In this document: piece after piece, positions 45,750 to 55,787 of the stretch | How the letters are laid out: each line of letters opens with the position of its first letter | Numbering within the stretch: the first letter of the stretch is position 1 | From: Rubellimicrobium aerolatum | GTDB lineage: Bacteria > Pseudomonadota > Alphaproteobacteria > Rhodobacterales > Rhodobacteraceae | NCBI RefSeq assembly: GCF_017872975.1 | Contig: NZ_JAGGJP010000018.1 | Span: 1-63,047, forward strand | Direction of reading: 5' to 3' | Length of the DNA: 63,047 bases | Notes under the pieces: model-generated | Told to the model about the DNA's origin: nothing | Database searches by the model: none | What the model saw: only the letters and a program-made list of their open reading frames with translations | Translations under genes and position numbers: made by a program

Positions 45750-46916
45750 TCACAGGAGTCCCCGCCCCGCGAGGTTCCGCATCAGCGCGCCCGCGCCGAA
45801 GGTCCATTCGGGAACCTCGGTAGACAACCCCACGACGCTGACCAGCGCCCCAAGTTCCGGGCAGGCGATGGTCACGCGGTCGCCCCCGTGGTGCGTGAAG
45901 CCCTGGCCGGGCGCATCCCGGTCCTCGACCGGCGCGAAGAGCGTGCCGAGGTAGAGCAGGAACCCGTCGGGATACTGGTGGTGACGCCCGCGCGCCTGGG
46001 CCACGAGGTCGAGCGGGTCGCGGCTGATTTCCCTCATCGACGACCGGCCCTCCATCCGATAGCCGCCCTCGCCTTCCACGGTTAGCGTCAGCTCCAGGCC
46101 GCGCACGGCATCCATCGCGAAGCCGTCGTCGAGCAGGCGGACGAACGGCCCGAGGGCGGCCGAGGCGTTGTTGTCCTTAGCCTTTCCAAGGAGCAGCGCC
46201 GAGCGCCCCTCCACGTCGCGCAGGTTCACGTCGTTGCCGAGCGTGACACCCCGGACGCGGCCGCGCGAATCGCAGGCCAGCACGACCTCGGGCTCGGGGT
46301 TGTTCCAGCGCGACACGGGGTGGAGCCCGACCTCGGCCCCCCAGCCCACGGCGGCCATGGGCGGGCATTTGGTGAAGACCTCGGCGTCCGGGCCGATGCC
46401 GACTTCCAGGTATTGCGACCAGAGCCCCTCGGCCTGGAGCAGGCGCTTGACCTCGGCTGCCGCCTCGGACCCCGGACGCAAGTCGCGCAGCCGCTCGCCT
46501 ACCACGGCGCCGACGCGCGCCCGGATCGCTTCGGCGCGGGAGGGGTCGCCGCCCGCGCGCTCCTCGATCACCCGCTCGATCATCGACCGGGCGAAGGTCA
46601 CGCCGCAGGCCTTGACCGCCTGGAGGTCGGCGGGAGCGAGGAGGCGCGTCGCCTCGGGGTCGCCCGAGCGGGCGGCGTCCAGGCTGGTCTCGGCGATCTC
46701 CTCGGCGCTTCCCAGGTCCTCGCCCGGCGCGGTGCGCGCGTGGTCCGCCACATCGTCCCGTTCGAGAAGCGCGCTCAGCGTCGGGGCCTCGCGCGAGGTG
46801 ATGTCCACTACGCGGCCCCCGCGCAGCGCCACGACCGAGGGGCCGATCCCCCCGCGCCAGACCCGCCCCACGAAGAGCCCCTCCCCCGGCAGCCCGAGGC
46901 CAACCCCCTGATCCAT
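45750..46916 (-). CDS. FAH-family dehydratase, XylX-like
   Basis: A 388-residue fumarylacetoacetate hydrolase-superfamily enzyme. Conserved blocks include IERVIEERAGGD, LWSQYLEVGIGPDAEVFTK, WNNPEPEVVLACDS (metal-binding Glu residues), GNDVNLRDVEGRSALLLGKA, HHQYPDGFLLYLGT and PGQGFTH. Length and blocks match, from memory, XylX-type 2-keto-3-deoxy-D-xylonate dehydratases of the Weimberg pathway rather than true FAH. Product would be 2-oxoglutarate semialdehyde, the substrate of the dehydrogenase at 39581. Xylose or xylonate transport and dehydrogenase genes are not in the window. The 5' end lies 58 bases from the end of the RND gene. Confidence 0.82.
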   Translation of the reverse strand: MDQGVGLGLPGEGLFVGRVWRGGIGPSVVALRGGRVVDITSREAPTLSALLERDDVADHARTAPGEDLGSAEEIAETSLDAARSGDPEATRLLAPADLQAVKACGVTFARSMIERVIEERAGGDPSRAEAIRARVGAVVGERLRDLRPGSEAAAEVKRLLQAEGLWSQYLEVGIGPDAEVFTKCPPMAAVGWGAEVGLHPVSRWNNPEPEVVLACDSRGRVRGVTLGNDVNLRDVEGRSALLLGKAKDNNASAALGPFVRLLDDGFAMDAVRGLELTLTVEGEGGYRMEGRSSMREISRDPLDLVAQARGRHHQYPDGFLLYLGTLFAPVEDRDAPGQGFTHHGGDRVTIACPELGALVSVVGLSTEVPEWTFGAGALMRNLAGRGLL

Positions 46917-46974
46917 CCCGTCCCTCCTTTGTTTCGGACAGGGTGCCAGCCGGGCGGGCCGACCGGAAGGGGGA

Positions 46975-49900
46975 TCACTCCGCCGGCGTGCCGTGGTCGG
47001 GGGGCGAGGGGACCAGACGCCCCGCCCAACGGCCCAGCGCGTCCATGTAGGTCAGCGCCACCGGCACCACGACCAGCGTCAGCAGCGTCGAGGACACCAG
47101 CCCTCCGATCACCGCGTGCGCCATGGGGGCGTTCTGCCCGCTGCCGCCGTGGAGGTTCAGCGCCAGCGGCAGCATCCCGAAGATCATCGCCAGCGTCGTC
47201 ATCACGATGGGCCGGAACCGCGTCTGCCCCGCTAGCACGAGCGCATCGTAGAGGTTCGTGCCCTCGCGCGCCCTCTGGTTGGCGTTGTCCACCAGCAAAA
47301 TCGCGTTCTTCACCACAAGTCCCATCAGCATGATGAAACCGATGGCCGAGAAGATGTTGAGCGTGCTCCCCCCGATCAGCAGGCCCGCCAGGACCCCGAT
47401 CAGGGCCAGGGGCAGCGACATCATGATGGCGAGCGGCTGAAGGAAACTGCCGAACTGCGAGGCGAGCACAAGGTAGATGAACACCACCGCCAGCCCCAGC
47501 GCGGTCAGCGCCGAAGCTCCGGACTCGGCCAGTTGCTCCGCGTCGCCGCCCTGGATCACCCGGTAGCCGGGCGGCAGGTCGAGCGCCTCGGTCGCGGCGT
47601 TGACGGCGGGCAGCACCTCGCCCAGCGTCACGTCGGCGAGGTTCGCCGTCACCGTCACCGTGCGCGACAGGTCGGTTCGGTTGATCTCGGACGGCCCCAC
47701 TGACGGCACGAGAGTCGCCACCTGATCGAGCCGGACCAGCGCGCCCCCGGCGCTGGCGATGGGCAGCGCGCCCAGCGCTCCGGCGTCGGTCCGCGCCGCT
47801 TCGGGAAGCTGCACGTTGACCGCGTAGCTCTTGCCGTCGGGCGAGGTCCAGTCGCCGACGTTGGTGCCCCCCAGCAGCGTCGAGAGCGAATCGCCCAGGG
47901 TGGCGAAGCTCACGCCCAGGTCGTCCGCCGCCTCGCGGTTCAGCCGCACCGCCAGCACCGGCTCCACGTCCTGAAGGCTGGTGGTCACGTCGGAGAGCCC
48001 CTCGACCGCCTCCAGCCGGCGCTGGAGGTCGGCGGCCAGCCGCTCCAGCTCCACGAAGCTGTCGCCCGAGAGCGTGAGCTGCACCGGCGCCTCGACGCCG
48101 CCCAGGCCCCCCGCCGCGCCGATCGTGACCTCGATCCCCGGCACCGCCCGCAGCGCCTCGCGCACGGGCTCGGTCATGTCCTGGGGCGCCCGCGTCCGCT
48201 CCGCTTGCGCGACCATCGTCACCTGGATCGTCGCCTGCGTCACCCCGCTCGCCGTGGTGCCGGAGTTCACGGTGGCGTAGGTCCGCGCCACCTCCGGAAA
48301 TTCCTTCAGCACCGCGTCCACCTGCCGGATCTTGGCTGCGGTGCGGTCGAGCGACGATCCGGCGGGCGTCTCGATCTCCACCTGGAAGCGGCCGTCGTCC
48401 ACGGCGGGCGCGAACTCCGTCCCGACCATCGGCACCAGTGCGAAGCTGCCCACGAAGGCCAGCCCCGCCACCCCCAGCGTCAGGAGGCGATGCCGCAGGG
48501 CCCCCCGCACGAGGCCGCCATAGGCCCGGCCCAGCGCCTCGAAGAAGCGGTCGAAGCGGTCCACCAGCCGCCAGACCGGCCCCTTGGGCGCGTCCGGGTC
48601 GGCCGAGGGGTCGTACCAGACCGAGGACAGCATCGGGTCGAGCGTGAAGGCCACGAAGAGCGAGATCAGCACCGCGACCGAGACCGTCACCCCGAACTGC
48701 AGGAAGAATCGCCCGATGATCCCTTCCATGAAGGCCACGGGCAGGAACACGGCAACGATGGAGAGGGTGGTCGCCAGCACGGCGAGGCCGATCTCCTCGG
48801 TCCCTTCCAGCGCCGCGCGGCGGTGCGTCTTGCCCATCCGCAGGTGCCGCACGATGTTCTCGCGCACCACGATGGCGTCGTCGATCAGGAGGCCGATGGC
48901 GAGCGACAGCGCCAGCAGCGTCATGATGTTGAGCGTGAAGCCCAAGGGGTAGATCACCGCCATGGCCCCGATGACCGAGATCGGCAGCGTCAGCCCGGTG
49001 ATGAGCGTGGAGCGCCAGGAGTTCAGGAACAGGAACACGATCACCGTGGCGAGGATCGCTCCCTCGACCAGCATGTTCTGGACGGACAGGTAGCTTTCCT
49101 CGACCTCCACGGCATTGTCGCTGACGACCTCGATCCGCACGCCCTCGGGCATGTCGTTCGCGTTCATTTCCTCCACCACTGCGCGGATCGCCTGCGCGAC
49201 GGCGACGGTGTTGGCGCCCTGCTGCTTGACCACGTCCACCGCCAGCGCGGGCCGCCCGTCAAGGAGTGCCAGTGAATCGGTCTCGGCCGCCGCGTTCTGG
49301 ATCGTCGCCACGTCGCCCAGCCGCACGGGCAGTCCGCCCTGAGTGCCCACCGTCAGGTCGAGGAAGTCCTCGGCTCGCTCCACGCGGCCCTCGACGGTCA
49401 CGCTCTGAACGGTCGTCGCCGATTCGATGTCGCCCGCCGGGTTGTCGCGGTTCTGGGTCAGGAGCGCCTGCGTCACCTGCTCCACCCCGATGCCGAAGGC
49501 GTTCATGCGGTCGGGGTCGAGAAGCACGTCGATCTGCCGGGGCGTGCCGCCCACCACCGAGGCCCGCCCGACCCCCTGGATCGCCAGCAGCCGGCGTGCG
49601 ATCACGTCCTCGGCCAGCGCGGTCAGCTCGCGCGGCTCCAAGGCCCCCGTGACGGCGAGAGAAACGATGGGCTGCTCGGCCGGGTCGAAGCGGAGGATCT
49701 GCGGCTCCTCCACCGCGTCGGGAAAGGCGGCCTCGACCTGGGCGAGCTTGTCGCGCACGTCCTGAGCGGCGTCGGCGGAGTTCACCTCCAAGTCGAAGAA
49801 CATCACGACGATGGCCGCGCCGGGCTGCGCGGTCGCCTGCACCTCGTCGATGCCGGCGATGGTGCTGACCGCCTCCTCGATGGGCTCGATCACGTCGGCC

Positions 49901-50079
49901 TCGACGGCCTCCGGGCTCGCTCCGGGGTAGGACACGACGGCGGCCACGACGGGGAAGTCCACGTCGGGGAACTGCTCGATCGGCAGCCGCGAGAAGCTGA
50001 CGAGGCCGAAAACCATGATCGCCACCATGACCATGGTGGCGAAGACCGGCTGGGCCACGCTGATGCGGGTCAGGAACAC
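46975..50079 (-). CDS. RND efflux pump permease
   Basis: A 1,034-residue inner-membrane RND (HAE1, AcrB/MexF-like) transporter with the usual two repeats of six helices and large periplasmic loops. TM1 starts at [22 protein letters not shown]; the proton-relay region in TM4 shows [19 protein letters not shown] with paired Asp; the second-half counterpart [21 protein letters not shown] is also intact. It exports hydrophobic compounds with the fusion protein encoded 1 base upstream; no outer-membrane TolC-type gene is linked, so a shared channel would be used. Confidence 0.94.
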   Translation of the reverse strand: MFLTRISVAQPVFATMVMVAIMVFGLVSFSRLPIEQFPDVDFPVVAAVVSYPGASPEAVEADVIEPIEEAVSTIAGIDEVQATAQPGAAIVVMFFDLEVNSADAAQDVRDKLAQVEAAFPDAVEEPQILRFDPAEQPIVSLAVTGALEPRELTALAEDVIARRLLAIQGVGRASVVGGTPRQIDVLLDPDRMNAFGIGVEQVTQALLTQNRDNPAGDIESATTVQSVTVEGRVERAEDFLDLTVGTQGGLPVRLGDVATIQNAAAETDSLALLDGRPALAVDVVKQQGANTVAVAQAIRAVVEEMNANDMPEGVRIEVVSDNAVEVEESYLSVQNMLVEGAILATVIVFLFLNSWRSTLITGLTLPISVIGAMAVIYPLGFTLNIMTLLALSLAIGLLIDDAIVVRENIVRHLRMGKTHRRAALEGTEEIGLAVLATTLSIVAVFLPVAFMEGIIGRFFLQFGVTVSVAVLISLFVAFTLDPMLSSVWYDPSADPDAPKGPVWRLVDRFDRFFEALGRAYGGLVRGALRHRLLTLGVAGLAFVGSFALVPMVGTEFAPAVDDGRFQVEIETPAGSSLDRTAAKIRQVDAVLKEFPEVARTYATVNSGTTASGVTQATIQVTMVAQAERTRAPQDMTEPVREALRAVPGIEVTIGAAGGLGGVEAPVQLTLSGDSFVELERLAADLQRRLEAVEGLSDVTTSLQDVEPVLAVRLNREAADDLGVSFATLGDSLSTLLGGTNVGDWTSPDGKSYAVNVQLPEAARTDAGALGALPIASAGGALVRLDQVATLVPSVGPSEINRTDLSRTVTVTANLADVTLGEVLPAVNAATEALDLPPGYRVIQGGDAEQLAESGASALTALGLAVVFIYLVLASQFGSFLQPLAIMMSLPLALIGVLAGLLIGGSTLNIFSAIGFIMLMGLVVKNAILLVDNANQRAREGTNLYDALVLAGQTRFRPIVMTTLAMIFGMLPLALNLHGGSGQNAPMAHAVIGGLVSSTLLTLVVVPVALTYMDALGRWAGRLVPSPPDHGTPAE

Positions 50080-50080
50080 G

Positions 50081-51316
50081 TCAGAACTCCACCAGCTCGA
50101 CCGCCTGCCCCGGCTCCAGCCCGGTCAGCGGCGCGACCACCACGCGGTCGCCGGGGCTCACCCCCTCGACCCGCACGAGGCCGCCGGGCCATTCCTCTCC
50201 CGCCGTCACGTCCCGTCGGGCGAGGGTGTCGCCCTCGATGACGAGGACATGGGTGCCTTCGTTCTCAGTGCTGGCCTCGCGCAGCGCGTCGCGCGGCAGG
50301 GCGAGGACGTCCACCGCCTCGGCGGTGACGATCTCGCCCGTGGCGAACATCCCGCCGCGCAGCAGCCCTTCGGCGTTGTCCACCGCGACATAGACCGGCA
50401 GGGTGCGCGTCCCCTCGGCGGCGACAGGGGCGATGCGCTCCACGGTGCCAACGAACGTCCGGCCCGGAAGGCCGTCCACCCGCAGCTCGACCTCCTGCCC
50501 CGCTGCGACCGCCACTCCGGCCGAGACGGGGGCCGCGCCCTGCATCTCCATCCGGGACAGGTCCACCAGCGTGAGGAGCGGCGTCCCCGCCGCGACCACC
50601 TGCCCCGGCTCCACGTCGCGCGACGCGATCACGCCCGAGAACGGCGCGCGCAGCGTCGCCCCCTCCAGCGCCAGCTCGGCGGAGCGGACCTGCTCCTCCT
50701 GCGCCTGGAGGTTGGCGCGCTGCGCCTCGGCGTTGGCCCGCGCCTCGGCCAGGGTCGATTCGGCCTGCACGCCACGCTCGGCCAGCGCCTCGGCCCGCCC
50801 GAGCTGCTGCTCGGCCAGCGCCAGTTGCGCCCGCGTGGCGGCGGCGTTGCTGCGGGCCAGTTCCACGTCGAGCGTCAGCCGCTCCACGTCCACCTGCACG
50901 AGCACCGCGCCCGCCTCCACCCGGTCGCCGGGACGGGCCGCGACGGACTCCACCCGGCCTCCGGTCTCGGCGGACAGGTCGGCCCGCCGTTCCGGCGCCA
51001 GCGGGCCGATGACCTTGACGGTGCGCCGCAGCGTCAGGGGCGCTACCTCGGTCCATTCGTCGCCGTTGACCTGCATCGCGACCGGAGCCGCCGGAGCGGC
51101 GGCGACGGCTTCGGGGGCCGCCACGCGCTGCCACCACATCCAAGCCCCCGCACCCGCCGCCAGCACGACCAGCAGAGCCACGACCCAAGGCCAGCGCCGC
51201 CGCGACGGGAGGCCCTGCCTCACCCGCTCCGCCGCCGCGCGCTCGCGCCGCGTGAGCGCCCAGTCGGGCTTCGCGGGGGCCTGGCCCTCGGTGGTGTCGA
51301 TCAGGTCCTTGGCCAT
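50081..51316 (-). CDS. RND efflux periplasmic adaptor
   Basis: A 411-residue membrane fusion protein. A basic cytoplasmic N-terminus (about 50 residues) precedes one membrane helix (WPWVVALLVVLAAGAGAWMW), then the biotinyl-lipoyl half-motifs (GGRVESVAARPGDRVEAG and LRAPFSGVIASRDVEPGQ), an Ala/Glu/Gln coiled-coil hairpin and beta-barrel/MP domains. The ATG at 51316 is used because the only upstream in-frame starts are TTG/GTG without ribosome sites. It is translated just before the permease (1-base gap). The ABC ATPase gene ends 111 bases upstream on the same strand, so read-through from the agl operon is possible. Confidence 0.9.
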   Translation of the reverse strand: MAKDLIDTTEGQAPAKPDWALTRRERAAAERVRQGLPSRRRWPWVVALLVVLAAGAGAWMWWQRVAAPEAVAAAPAAPVAMQVNGDEWTEVAPLTLRRTVKVIGPLAPERRADLSAETGGRVESVAARPGDRVEAGAVLVQVDVERLTLDVELARSNAAATRAQLALAEQQLGRAEALAERGVQAESTLAEARANAEAQRANLQAQEEQVRSAELALEGATLRAPFSGVIASRDVEPGQVVAAGTPLLTLVDLSRMEMQGAAPVSAGVAVAAGQEVELRVDGLPGRTFVGTVERIAPVAAEGTRTLPVYVAVDNAEGLLRGGMFATGEIVTAEAVDVLALPRDALREASTENEGTHVLVIEGDTLARRDVTAGEEWPGGLVRVEGVSPGDRVVVAPLTGLEPGQAVELVEF

Positions 51317-51427
51317 CCTGCCACTCGCTTCCCGCGGCAGGGATCGCCGCCCCCCAAGGGTGGGCTTGGCGGGCTTCGGGTTCAAGGCCGCCCGCGCGGG
51401 CGTGACCCGCGACTTATGGCTCCTGCG

Positions 51428-52453
51428 CTACTCCGCCGCGAGCGGCGCCTGCACCGGCCGCCCTGTCTCGTCGAAGCGGTGCAGCATCCCCGGCCGGGGC
51501 TGGAGCGACACGGTCGCCCCTTCGGGCACCGCGACCTTGCCGGGCTGGCGGACGATCAGCGGCTCCTTGGAGCCGATCTCCACGAACAGGTAGTTGTCGC
51601 TCCCCAGGTCCTCGGCGTGGATCACCTGGCCCTGCCAGATCCCCGCCCCCTGCGGCACGAGGTCGATGTGCTCGGACCGGATGCCCAGCGTCGCGCAGCC
51701 ATGCGCCCGCGCGAAGTCGCCGTCGAGGAAGTTCATCTTGGGGCTGCCGATGAACCCCGCCACGAACACGCTGTTCGGATGGTCGTAGAGCTCGGTCGGC
51801 GTGCCCACCTGCTCCACGAGGCCGTCGCGCAGCACGCAGATCCGGTCCGCGAGCGTCATTGCCTCCACCTGATCGTGCGTCACGTAGATCATCGTCACGT
51901 CGCGCATGTCGTGGTGCAGCTTGGCGATCTCCAGCCGCGTCTGCACCCGCAGCGCGGCGTCGAGGTTCGACAGCGGCTCGTCGAACAGGAACACGCGCGG
52001 GTCGCGCACGATGGCCCGGCCAATGGCCACCCGCTGCCGCTGCCCGCCCGAAAGCTGCTTGGGCAGCCGGTCGAGAAGGTGGTCGATTTGGAGCATCTGG
52101 GCCGCCCGCCGCACCCGCGCGTCCATGTCGGCCTTGTTCGACCCGCCCAGCTTCATGCCGAAGGCCATGTTGTCGTAGACGGTCATGTGCGGATAAAGCG
52201 CGTAGCTCTGGAACACCATGGCGATGCCGCGCTTGGACGGCAGGACGTTGTTCACCCGCTCTCCATCGAAGTAGAGGTCGCCGGTGCTGATGCTCTCCAG
52301 GCCGGATATGAGGCGCAGCAGCGTGGACTTCCCGCAGCCCGACGGCCCGACGAAGACCATGAACTCCCCGCGCCGGATCTCCAGGTCGATGCCCTTGATG
52401 ACGTTCACCGCGCCGTAGGTCTTGGTGACGTTGCGAAGCTGGATGTTGGCCAT
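51428..52453 (-). CDS. Alpha-glucoside ABC transporter ATPase (AglK-like)
   Basis: A 341-residue MalK/UgpC-type ATPase. Walker A GPSGCGKST, Q-loop VFQSYALYPHMTV, signature LSGGQRQRVAIGRA, Walker B VFLFDEPLSNLD and switch THDQVEAMTLADR. The C-terminal ~110 residues are the TOBE/MalK regulatory fold with GIRSEHIDL. Typical of ATPases for maltose, trehalose and other alpha-glucosides. It is last in the leftward operon aglEFGK-like, 3 bases after the second permease. Confidence 0.9.
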   Translation of the reverse strand: MANIQLRNVTKTYGAVNVIKGIDLEIRRGEFMVFVGPSGCGKSTLLRLISGLESISTGDLYFDGERVNNVLPSKRGIAMVFQSYALYPHMTVYDNMAFGMKLGGSNKADMDARVRRAAQMLQIDHLLDRLPKQLSGGQRQRVAIGRAIVRDPRVFLFDEPLSNLDAALRVQTRLEIAKLHHDMRDVTMIYVTHDQVEAMTLADRICVLRDGLVEQVGTPTELYDHPNSVFVAGFIGSPKMNFLDGDFARAHGCATLGIRSEHIDLVPQGAGIWQGQVIHAEDLGSDNYLFVEIGSKEPLIVRQPGKVAVPEGATVSLQPRPGMLHRFDETGRPVQAPLAAE

Positions 52454-52456
52454 GGC

Positions 52457-53290
52457 TTACCCCTTGACGCCGCCGGCGGTGAGCCCCGCCACGATCTTGC
52501 GCTGGAACACGAGGACGAGGATGATGAGAGGCACCGTCACGACGACCGACGCCGCCATGATCGGCCCCCACGGGATCTCCTGCACCGAGGCGCCCGAGAA
52601 GTTGGCGATGGCGACGGGCACCGTCCGCTGCGTTTCGTCGATGGTGAAGGTGAGGGCGAACAGGAACTCGTTCCAGGCCCCGATGAAGGCCAGGAGCCCC
52701 GTCGTCACCATCGCCGGCCAGAGGAGCGGCAGGAATACCTTGGTGATGATGACCCAGGGGCTCGCCCCGTCCACGATGGCCGCCTCCTCGATCTCCACGG
52801 GCAGGTCGCGCATGAACGTCGTCAGCACCCAGACCGTGAAGGGCAGCGTGAAGATCGTGTAGGAGATGATGAGCGCCCAGGGCGTGTTGTAGAGCCCGAG
52901 CCAGTTGATGAGCTCGTAGAGCCCCGACAGCACCGCGATCTGCGGGAACATCGACACTGCGAGGATGGTCAGCAGCAGCAGCCCCCGCCCCCGGAACCGC
53001 ACCCGCGCCAGGGCGTAGGAGGCGGTCACGGCCAGCAGCAGCGCCGCCAGCACCGTCACCGTCGCCACGAAGACCGAGTTCAGGACGGAGCGGAGGAAGC
53101 TCGCCCGGCCCAGCACCGTCTCGTAGTTGGAGAAGTCCCAGCTCTGCGGCAGGTAGTTGACCCGGAACAGGTCGGTCCCGGTCTCGAAGCTCGACAGCAC
53201 CGCGTAGTAGAAGGGAAACACGGCGATCAGCACCACCAGCGCGACGCCGATGTAGAACATCACGTTCCAGAAGATGGACGACGCCGTCAT
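52457..53290 (-). CDS. Alpha-glucoside ABC permease (AglG/MalG-like)
   Basis: A 277-residue carbohydrate permease with six membrane segments. The EAA coupling loop reads EIEEAAIVDGASPWVIITKVFLP (given here in pieces: EIEEAAIVDGAS then ITKVFLPLL). ATG 53290 overlaps the stop of the preceding permease by one base. It pairs with the 53290 permease to form the channel. Confidence 0.9.
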   Translation of the reverse strand: MTASSIFWNVMFYIGVALVVLIAVFPFYYAVLSSFETGTDLFRVNYLPQSWDFSNYETVLGRASFLRSVLNSVFVATVTVLAALLLAVTASYALARVRFRGRGLLLLTILAVSMFPQIAVLSGLYELINWLGLYNTPWALIISYTIFTLPFTVWVLTTFMRDLPVEIEEAAIVDGASPWVIITKVFLPLLWPAMVTTGLLAFIGAWNEFLFALTFTIDETQRTVPVAIANFSGASVQEIPWGPIMAASVVVTVPLIILVLVFQRKIVAGLTAGGVKG

Positions 53291-54270
53291 CAGCTCCGCT
53301 CCCCCGTGAGGTCCACGCGGCCCAACCAGATGTAAAGGCCGACGAAGATCAGGATGATGAGGAACAGGAGCGACGACTGCGCCGAGCCCTCGGCGTAGTC
53401 CCCGAACTCCCGGATGTTCTGGAAGCTGATGACGGACATCGTCACTGTTCCTTCGGACCGGGGCGTCAGCACCCAGATCAGGTCGAAGATCCGCAGCGCG
53501 TCGAGCAGGCGGAAGATCACCGCCACCATCAGCGCGGGCTTGAGCAGCGGCAGCGTCACCCGGAAGAACACCTTCACCGGATGGATGCCGTCGATCTTGG
53601 CCGATTCATACATGTCGCGCGGGATCATCTGGAGCCCGGCGAGCATCAGCAGCGCCATGAACGGCGTCGTCTTCCAGATGTCCACGATCAGCACGGCGAT
53701 CATCGCCGTGTCGGGCCGCGCCGTCCAGGCGATGGGCGAATCGATCAGCCCCACCGACAGCAGCATCGAGTTGATGATCCCGTACTGGTCGTTCAGCATC
53801 CAGCCCCACATCCGGGCCGAGACGATGGTTGGGATCGCCCAGGGGATCAGGATGGCCGCGCGCACGAGGCCGCGCCCCTTGAACTCGGCGTTCAGCATCA
53901 GCGCGACCAGCAGGCCCAGCACCGTCTCCAGCCCGACCGAGATGATGGCGAAGCGCACCGTGTTCCAGACGGCGTTCCACCAGTCGGGGTCGGCCAGGAC
54001 GCCGCGCCAGCGGATGTCGCCGTTCTCGCGCACACGCCAGGTCAGGTAGTTCTCGAAGCCCACCCATTCCGCGCCGCCGCTAAAGATGTTGTTCGCGTCC
54101 GCGTCGGTGAAAGAGAACATGATCGACCGGAACAGCGGCCAGGCCGCCACGAAGAACAGCATCAGGAGCATCGGCGCCAGGAACCAGAAGGCGGCGCGCA
54201 CGCGCTGCTGCTGGAGCCCCGTCTCGCGGGCCATCGCCCGTTCGGTCGCGGCGGTGATGGTGGTGGTCAT
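53290..54270 (-). CDS. Alpha-glucoside ABC permease (AglF/MalF-like)
   Basis: A 326-residue carbohydrate permease with six main helices after a ~25-residue cytoplasmic N-terminus. A periplasmic loop of about 65 residues lies after helix 1 (FTDADANNIFSGGAEWVGFE). The EAA loop is YESAKIDGIHPVKVFFRVTLP. It follows the binding-protein gene by 100 bases that hold a stable hairpin. Confidence 0.9.
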   Translation of the reverse strand: MTTTITAATERAMARETGLQQQRVRAAFWFLAPMLLMLFFVAAWPLFRSIMFSFTDADANNIFSGGAEWVGFENYLTWRVRENGDIRWRGVLADPDWWNAVWNTVRFAIISVGLETVLGLLVALMLNAEFKGRGLVRAAILIPWAIPTIVSARMWGWMLNDQYGIINSMLLSVGLIDSPIAWTARPDTAMIAVLIVDIWKTTPFMALLMLAGLQMIPRDMYESAKIDGIHPVKVFFRVTLPLLKPALMVAVIFRLLDALRIFDLIWVLTPRSEGTVTMSVISFQNIREFGDYAEGSAQSSLLFLIILIFVGLYIWLGRVDLTGERS

Positions 54271-54332
54271 GGCGCCGGTCCTCCCCCCGGTGTCGGGCGG
54301 CCGTCCCGGAACCGGGGGGCCCTGGCCCGGAT

Positions 54333-54364
54333 CGGACCGGGCGGCGGCGTGGCCGCCCGGTCCG
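54333..54364 (-). other. Intercistronic hairpin aglE-aglF
   Basis: CGGACCGGGCGGC / GCCGCCCGGTCCG, a perfect 13-bp stem with a 6-base loop, 6 bases after the binding-protein stop. No T-run follows on the leftward transcript. It resembles the malE-malF type structure that stabilises the upstream message, giving more binding protein than permease. Confidence 0.65.
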
Positions 54365-54370
54365 GGATCG

Positions 54371-55660
54371 TCACTCCTCCAGGAGGTCCTGCAGATCGAT
54401 CTCCAAGTCCTCCAGCGCGGTCGCGGCGTCCTCCTCGCCCGAGATGACGCTGTGGACGGCGGTGAAGAACAGCGTCGAAACCTCGTTGTAGTTGGCTTGG
54501 GTCGGCGCCGAGGGGCGCGGCACGGCAGTCTGGAACACCTCGACCCAGCGGGCGAAGTAGGGGTTCGCCGCCAGGATCTCCTCGTCCGAATAGAGCGCCT
54601 GGAGCGTGGGCAGGTTGCCCTCGTTCAGCGCGCGCTGCTTCTGCGCCTCGGCCGAGCCGAGATACAGCGCGAGATCGATCGCCGCCTCCTGATTGTCGCC
54701 ATAGCGCGACACGGCCATGTTCCAGCCGCCCAGCGTCGCCGCCGAGGTCGCGCCCTCGCCCTCGCCCATCGGCAGGGGCGCCACGTCGAAGAGGCCCTTC
54801 ACCGCCGAATCGTCGCCGTTGCCCAGCAGGTAGGCGTAGGGCCAGTTCCGCATGAAGACCGCGTTGCCGGTCTGCCAGACCCCGCGCGATTCCTCCTCCT
54901 GGTAGGCCAGCACGCCCTCGGGCGAAATGGTCCCGACCCAGCCCGCTGCCATCTCCAGCGCGGCGGCCGCCTGCGGGTTGTTGACCGAGATGGTGCCGTC
55001 GGCTTCGACGATCTGGCCGCCGCCGTTCGACTTGATCCATTCCAGCGCGTCGCAGGTCAGCCCCTCGTAGGCGTTGCCCTGCCAGACGAAGCCCCACATC
55101 TCGGCGTTGCCCTCGGCCCGCTCGGCGTCCTGGATGAACTGCGCGGTCTCCTGCAGCTCGGCCCAGGTGGTCGGCACCTCGCGCCCGTGCTTCTCCAGGA
55201 GGTCGGTGCGGTAGTAGAGCGCCGGGGCGTCGGTGAAGATCGGCATGGCGACCAGCTTGCCGTCCACCGTCTGCGATTCGACGATCGAGGGGAAGTTCTG
55301 CTCGATCAGCCCGGCTTCCTGCGCGTGGGGCAGGAGGTCCACGAAGTGCTCGGCCAGTTGCGGCGCCCAGATCACGTCGGTCTGGTAGAGGTCGATATCC
55401 CCGTTCCCCGCCGCGAGCCAGAGCCGGTATTGCCCGAACTGGTCCGAGGTCGAGGCCGGCATCGGCACGAGCACGGCGTCGTTGCCGGTCCGCTCCTCCC
55501 AGGGGGCCACCAGCGCGTCGAAGTTGGCCACCGCCGCGCCGACGGCGCCCGAGACGACCGTCACCTCGACGCCCTGCGCGCCTGCGGCCGAGGCGGACAG
55601 CGCCGCCACGATGGCCAGCGCGGACGACCGCAGCGCGACCGCCTTCATCTTGTGGGTCAT
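54371..55660 (-). CDS. Alpha-glucoside ABC binding protein (AglE/ThuE-like)
   Basis: A 429-residue periplasmic solute-binding protein (SBP_bac_1/8) with signal peptide MTHKMKAVALRSSALAIVAA. The body has family traits: ALYYRTDLLEKHG, WGFVWQGNAYEGLTCDALEW, GNAVFMRNWPYAY and GGWNMAVSRY. The acidic C-terminus (EDLEIDLQDLLEE) is usual. The substrate is likely trehalose, maltose or sucrose, judged from the type and the GH13 glucosidase nearby. GGAGG lies 5 bases before ATG 55660. Operator 55720-55735 is 60 bases upstream. Confidence 0.9.
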   Translation of the reverse strand: MTHKMKAVALRSSALAIVAALSASAAGAQGVEVTVVSGAVGAAVANFDALVAPWEERTGNDAVLVPMPASTSDQFGQYRLWLAAGNGDIDLYQTDVIWAPQLAEHFVDLLPHAQEAGLIEQNFPSIVESQTVDGKLVAMPIFTDAPALYYRTDLLEKHGREVPTTWAELQETAQFIQDAERAEGNAEMWGFVWQGNAYEGLTCDALEWIKSNGGGQIVEADGTISVNNPQAAAALEMAAGWVGTISPEGVLAYQEEESRGVWQTGNAVFMRNWPYAYLLGNGDDSAVKGLFDVAPLPMGEGEGATSAATLGGWNMAVSRYGDNQEAAIDLALYLGSAEAQKQRALNEGNLPTLQALYSDEEILAANPYFARWVEVFQTAVPRPSAPTQANYNEVSTLFFTAVHSVISGEEDAATALEDLEIDLQDLLEE

Positions 55661-55719
55661 GGGATCCTCCCGGATGTCGGCGGGTGCCCGCCGTCTTTTG
55701 CTATGGCTTCGGATGACCT

Positions 55720-55735
55720 TCCGAAACGCTTTGGA
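55720..55735. promoter_or_regulatory. LacI-type operator before aglE
   Basis: TCCGAAACGCTTTGGA, a pseudo-palindrome with the central CG typical of LacI-family sites. It differs by one base from the copy at 56932-56947, and lies between the lacI stop and the aglE start. Confidence 0.75.
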
Positions 55736-55787
55736 CGTTAGCTGACCCGCGTTCGGCGCGTCAACCGGCTTCATCCTTCGCTTGGTC